From positions 45,088,320-45,152,319 of the forward strand of contig NC_134454.1 in assembly GCF_030867145.1 (NCBI RefSeq): a stretch of 64,000 bases of DNA. Direction: 5' to 3'. This document shows positions 58,335-64,000 of this stretch, piece by piece. The notes beneath the pieces were generated by a model. That model ran no database searches. It was given only the letters and a program-made list of their open reading frames with translations, and had not been told where the DNA came from. Position 1 is the first letter of the stretch. Each line of letters opens with the position of its first letter. Origin of the DNA: Opisthocomus hoazin (taxonomy: Eukaryota > Chordata > Aves > Opisthocomiformes > Opisthocomidae). A program made the position numbers and the translations under genes.

Positions 58335-61300
58335 CTGTGTTTAAGTGAGCAGCAAAGCTGCTGGACTAGGGTGAAAATCCAGTTCTTCCCAACTCACAGG
58401 GTATCTTCTTACTCTTGGAATAAGACAGCTACTTATTAATCCACCATTCAATCATGAAATTGTCTTTCCTCAAATGTAGAAGATGCACTTTCAATTACAG
58501 TACTCTGAAAAACAGAACAGGTAAAGTATAAATAGTTTGATTTGAGATTTGGTTAAGATAAATATTAACTGACTTGTCTAAGATAAATGTATTTTGTTTC
58601 ACTTTAATGCGTGTTTTCAAACTCAGCAAGAAGTTCCTTTGTATTCTGTTACTCTGAAAACATTTAGCAAACAGAAGGCATATAGGAAAAAATACATCAA
58701 AATAAATACTAGGGCTGCTATTTTTCCCTCTTACTCACAGGCAAGTTGCATACCACACCAAAGTCAATTACAAACAGAAAGGAAAGCTTCTTAAAAACCA
58801 CTGAGCTTAGCACAGGGAAGAGTGACTACTAGTTTAGAAGAAACTGTACTCCCTTGACCAGAGGTAAAGCACAAATCAACTATTTCCATTTATTAGAAAC
58901 CGAACACCCTCACACTCACATAGCAGAATACCTGTGCAAGACTGTTGAAAAAATCCAACACATAAATGGTATCAAAAACACCTATTCCACTGCAATGACT
59001 GCTCAAGCCACCAACTTCTTGAGTACGTCAATGGTTAATAGAAAACATGCAGTTGTTTTTGGCAGTTCTCTACACCTAAACTCATCAGATTCCTAAAATA
59101 TTTAGTCATCACATTCCTCTAGATGAGGGAGATAAGTGAGAACAACTTTTTAAAGTCCTTTTCAGGATTTAATTAATGAACCTGTGATCGCCTGAAAATT
59201 TGAAGAACTACAGGTTACCTTATTTCAGACTAAAATTTCTGGACAGGAGACATTTATCCAGATTAATCCATTACTTCAGTGATGCACACAGCTAAGACAA
59301 GTGAGGTCTGATCACCCTTTTAGCCTCATTTCCTTAAGAAATATAATTGCTGCAATCATATTCTCTGCAATTTGTTAATCAGCACTGGCCTTCCCTCTTT
59401 TACTCCAGTTTCGGGAACCTGACGCCAATTTCACATAGGGGTTAAAACCAGAGGAATGCTCATAACTACCGACCCAGCTGAGTGAGAAAGTGTACCTTAC
59501 CCTCGTGCCTTACTGAATAAGGGAACATAAATGGACATGCCTCGAGGTGTGGTAAAACTGTTATGTGGTAAAACTGTTACGGATGAAAGTGTATTTACAT
59601 GTAACAACACTTGCCAGTTCTTCCATGAATCGCACCCATTAAACACTAAAGTAACACAAAGGAAAACTCCTAAGAAAAAAATGGCAATAGTGAGACCAAC
59701 TGCCGTAATTTGCAGCTTTTAGAAAGATCTGTGTTATGTTTGGAAGGGCTTAGACATTCAGAACTCAGGAATTTGTAAGAATTTATGAAATCAAAGTTAA
59801 AAATTCATTTACAGGAACTTATTAGCTTTTCCACATTTCAACTCTTCCTGAAATCTCCCAGTGGATGCACAATGCTGAACAATACCAAGGCAACAATACT
59901 CAACTTTTTAAAAGCCCTTGAAGACACAATAGGAAGCAATTAGCTTGCTTAACTACTTTACTTGAACAGAGCCTAAGGATTGCTTTTTCTACTAAACTCA
60001 AGAATATTTCACTGTGGATGAAAATACATTTGCACAGAAGTGTCACTGATTATGAAAACCTTGAATTCAGAGTACTGCTGTGATATACTACCATATTCAG
60101 TCTTATAAGCACTGCATAAGCATACAGGAGAGATCCAATCTTTTCCTCTAGATGAGGTATTAGTTGAGAATAAACTGTAGTCACTGTAATTATATAATTC
60201 TAATAAACCCCTCCCACAAACCCCCCAAGCCCCAAAAAACATAAACCAAACACACACCCCCCAAACCAAACTGTGAAAATCCCTCAGATGTAGAAGCTAA
60301 CACACCCTTTCACAAGAAGCTGTAAGTATTTTCGTGACAGCTGTATGTATTATATCCCCCCCCCCAGATTTCCAATACATGGCAAAAACATAACCACTGA
60401 AATTAAAATATCTATACACAGTACTTTGTTAAGTAGCTATCTTTACAAAGATAATTAAAACACCAGAAAAGTTGCGGATTTCTACCAGCTGGCTTTTCTT
60501 TTTTTATGGTATGTCCCCAGTCATTACTGTGCCACAAATTTGAAATCATACCTCTAAAAAGGAAAATTACTTCCTAAACCTTTTAAAGTCGCTATTAATT
60601 TGCTCGCACTTAATCAAGGGTTTTCACCATGTTCTCTGAACATCAGGACACATCATGGCTACTGAACTGAAAACCTGATTCAGCCATTCAAACTGATTTT
60701 CCAAAAACTAAGCCAGTAACTGTCACTAATTCAAAAACTCACCCTAAGATTTTTGCTGAAACCAAATGAAACTTGAGTTTTCCTAAAACTAGCATTCTGA
60801 ATACAATTTACATTTCAGTTTCACACTGATGGTTCTGAAGATATTAATAAGGAGGGATAAAACCTCGTTTTCTGAAAATATATTGATGCACTTTGGCAAC
60901 ATCTTAACTTTCAAAGAATATGTAACTAAGTCTCATTTATTTGATTAAAAACAAACCAAAACCCATAAACCTTAGGATTCTTAAATATGAGGCATGACAA
61001 AACAACGCATTTAATACCATCATGCAAATATCTTAAAACTCTTAATACAGAAAATCATATAAAATTAAATAAAAAATTAACTCACAAAATGCAAAACATT
61101 TTATTATAAAATTTTATTATGAGTCTCTAAGAATGTCCTGTTCCACATAAAAGCAGAAAACAAGTTTTGAACGTGCTTCTGATGTACTCAGCAATAAGGT
61201 ATACTGTTAAGGAAGAGTGGAAACTCCTTGTTTGGATGTATACAAGATGACTTATGAAACAATCGCCTTTTTAGTGTAATTCTGTTAATAGCAGCAGATA

Positions 61301-62371
61301 TAGCAAAACCACCACAAGGAGCATTTTTGGATCCAAACTGACACATTCAAAACAAGTTATACTAGTCTTTACAGACTGCCATTAACTTTCAAAAGAGACA
61401 TGCCACAGCCTACCAGTTAGGCACTGATTTACCCAACAGATGACAGCAGAAGTCACCAGCTGCGCAGCTGCAGGCATTCTTTTGACTTGCTGCAGCTACT
61501 CACCAGCCCAGGTGTTTTTCTTGTTCATTTTTACAAACCTTCCTAGATCACAGCACAATTGCTAAAAAAGCAATGTGGAAATTAGATGAGTACTTTTTCT
61601 GATACTGTTCTAACTATTGTGGAGCGTTTCACAGAAGCTTAAGTGTCAGACTAAAAACACAAGCCCTACAGATTGTCAATAATACCAGTTTTAATAAGAA
61701 TAGCACAATCATACTCTCAGAGCAGGGAGGAAGACACAACATTAAGACAGAAACAATAAAGCTGTTTTACAAAGTTTATTTTTGCAGTAGTATTTTGATA
61801 TCCATAACTCAGCTCAGAGCTGCTGGTAGATGTTTCGGTTCAAGCAGTACCCTGGTTTCAGCACTAACAAGCTGGATGAAACACGTATGTTACTCAGACT
61901 CCCTGATTCTTACCATACAAATAGAAAGGATCATCATATGCAAGTCTTCTGCACCACTCCCCCCAAAGGCAACCTTTATGTTAAAATACCTCCTAAATAA
62001 CAGGGGGAATAAAAATATACGCCCAGTTTTGGTTTGTGTCACTTTTTTTCCTTCCCTAAAAATCTCACCAAACACTTTCCTGCGGTATAAGAAATCAGCC
62101 ATTCAAATTTCAACTTTTTTTTTTTAAGTATCCTACAGGCTCATCCAACATATGGGTTATTAAGAACAATTTTTTATCCTACCACCAGGATTTTGCATAG
62201 GTAGTAACAACTGATGTCCGAGAAGAAAGATTACAGTATATAAACTCTGAACATAAAAGTGATTTACAGCTGACACCCATGAAGAGCAATACATTTCAAC
62301 TACGTATTTGACACCCATAAATGTAAAATTTCCACTTCGTAGAGCAATTGTAATTAAACTAAAGTATATCA
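58335..62371. other. Upstream of the SPIN1 coding start
   Basis: Probably the intron separating the first coding exon from a non-coding SPIN1 exon further upstream. No CpG island or exon is visible here; the only features are short C runs (60356-60366) and the 16-bp duplication at 59548. Confidence 0.5.
59548..59579. repeat. Exact 2 x 16 bp tandem duplication
   Basis: TGTGGTAAAACTGTTA occurs twice in direct succession without a mismatch. Confidence 0.95.
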
Positions 62372-62888
62372 TTGCTGTTTTGAGAAGACAGGAAAGCTCT
62401 AAGATAGAGAGACTCCTAAATAATTCTACCGCAGACAGCTCAGCCGTGGGAGGGCAGATGCACCAAGCTACAGCGATAAAGAGGCACCAAGCAGGCAACA
62501 AGACCAGAGCAAAACAACCTGGAGGGACATGGTATACTGATCTTAAAACTGAGTCTGCGCAGAAACAAAGGTCAAACAGCAGACGCTGTGATGAGGTGTA
62601 TAAAGCCTTCATCTTAGAACACCCATAGACCACCCAAGGACGCTAACAGACATGTGTGAAAGATATTAACATAAGCTAATTAGTTATTGGAACAGTCATG
62701 AATATGCTAATCATTTCTTGGAAACATAGTGAATATGTATATTGTGATTGTGTTTAACCTGAAATGTCAGGGTGTTCGGCGCGCACACACGGAGGAGAGA
62801 TCCCTGTGTGCCCGGCGCCGCAATAAGGAATACCTGCTTAATAGTCTGCCAACTATTTAGTCTCCAACTCCGGCTTTTCACGGCATCA
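62372..62888 (+). mobile_element. LTR of an endogenous retrovirus-like element
   Basis: A GC-rich R/U5-like block (GTGTTCGGCGCGCACACACG ... GTGCCCGGCGCCGCAATAAG) is followed by ATACCTGCTTAATAGTCTGCC and an end near CTTTTCACGGCATCA, the pattern of avian ERV-L type LTRs as I recall them. The poly(A) signal is AATAAG rather than AATAAA. The right end is fairly clear; the left end is a guess and no target duplication was found. Confidence 0.6.
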
Positions 62889-63069
62889 ATTTATGAGCTG
62901 AAAGACCCAAAATCAAGTGCTACTACCCCTCACCTATGATAGCCTCTGCAGTTTTTCCTCTACCCATAGATGTGGAGTTATTCATCTACAATTGTACAGA
63001 AACAAGCAGCACTGGCATGCAACTGTGTGGGTATATACACAAACACACATGCACATCTATTTGGTTGGA

Positions 63070-63184
63070 CGGGGCTTCTTCAAGCAATCTGATCTAGTGA
63101 AAGATGTCCCTGCTCCTGGCAGAGGGGCTGGACTAGATGGTCTTTAAAGGTCCCTTCCAACACAAACCACACACTGATCCTACG
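63070..63184 (+). mobile_element. CR1 3' tail
   Basis: Contains AAGCAATCTGATCTAGTGAA, GATGTCCCTGCTCCTGGCAG and GATGGTCTTTAAAGGTCCCT in CR1 order, reading plus and ending near CACACTGATCCTACGA, a decayed form of the CR1 end repeat. Confidence 0.88.
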
Positions 63185-64000
63185 ACCGCTATACAAACAA
63201 AATTTTAGGTTACCTTCAAGCTACAATGTTATAGTGATGCAACTGCAGATTATCCAGCAGAAGACTGAAAGAATCTGAAATTTGTGCAAACTGTCTCTTG
63301 ATAGGGTGTCCATTCAAGTGACTTTTGTTGAGCATGGGTCTGCAAACACTGTACTGTTTCTGCTACAGAGGAAGCAGCACATGTGTACACTCGAATTCTA
63401 GGGATCAGACTATGATATTTAATGACGATTCTGGAATCAAACAAAAATGTTTTTAACCCCTCAGCAAACTCCTGTATTTTAACTTTATATTAACAATATA
63501 GAATGCAAGAGACAGCACACTGCAGTTTCTACTAATAAGCAATTATTTATTAAAACATATTAGCATAAACAAATAGACAGACTATTTACCGTAACACAGA
63601 GCAAAAAAGGGTTTACTGATCAGTTCCAAAGTCATGAACTTCATATTCTAGCATAAAACTAGGGAAGTTGACATAATCTAAGAATCTAAAAGAAACTGAA
63701 AATGCTACAGGCCAAGAACAAGTATCAATAGTAAGATTATTTTGAAGAATTATCCCAATGGTTCAGAATTAGACAGGTGGCTTTACAAAGGATACCAACC
63801 TTTCAGAACTCGTCTACCTCAGGCAACAGTTTGAACAAGTTTTGTCTAAATGACCATTCAGTACATGTCTCTACCACAGTTCTACTGAAGTTAGAAACAG
63901 TATTTCAAGTGAAATGCTAATTTTTTACAACTAAGTTCATTAACTTCAAGCATTAGTACAGTTTTACAAGACATGCAAATGGTAACTCTCAAAGACTGCA

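Overview
This window is nuclear DNA from a bird. The evidence is several CR1 retroposon copies with typical 3' ends, LTRs of types common in birds, and two intron-containing genes whose proteins closely match avian/vertebrate SPIN1 and NXNL2. Both genes are on the minus strand, SPIN1 upstream of NXNL2, which is the order of the block on human 9q22. In birds that block lies on the Z chromosome, and SPIN1 also has a W gametolog. I therefore infer a sex-chromosome (most likely Z) segment, but the sequence alone does not prove it.

Layout by position: 1-8.7 kb is gene-free sequence beyond the NXNL2 3' end, with a few perfect hairpins or palindromes and one decayed CR1 fragment. 8.7-17.6 kb is the two-exon NXNL2 gene: exon 2 at 9145-9313, a 7.8-kb intron holding an old LTR and a CR1 tail, exon 1 at 17143-17444, and a CpG-rich promoter with TATA, inverted CCAAT and GC boxes. 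17.9-32.7 kb is intergenic and repeat-rich: two CR1 copies meeting head to head near 24394, a 1-kb TG...CA element carrying an internal minisatellite (25084-26119), and a young CR1 copy (27271-28585). 32.7-58.3 kb is SPIN1, with a roughly 3-kb 3' UTR and five coding exons totalling 789 nt (262 codons plus stop); all splice junctions are canonical and in phase. Its third intron-side region (45.8-49.8 kb) contains a solo LTR with a perfect 5-bp target duplication and a second young CR1 copy. 58.3-64 kb is upstream of the SPIN1 start codon (probably 5' UTR intron) and includes one more LTR and a CR1 tail.

The two genes are not known to act together: SPIN1 is a nuclear H3K4me3 reader, and NXNL2 is a thioredoxin-fold trophic/redox factor of photoreceptors and other sensory cells. 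Nearly all other open reading frames are chance frames, shadows of the CpG island, or remnants of reverse transcriptase. I found no CRISPR array, operon, rRNA or tRNA gene, and no convincing new biological system. The most interesting points are a stop codon built into the NXNL2 splice donor (the known retained-intron isoform logic), an uORF overlapping the SPIN1 start, and two near-identical CR1 copies in the same orientation on either side of SPIN1 exons 3-6.
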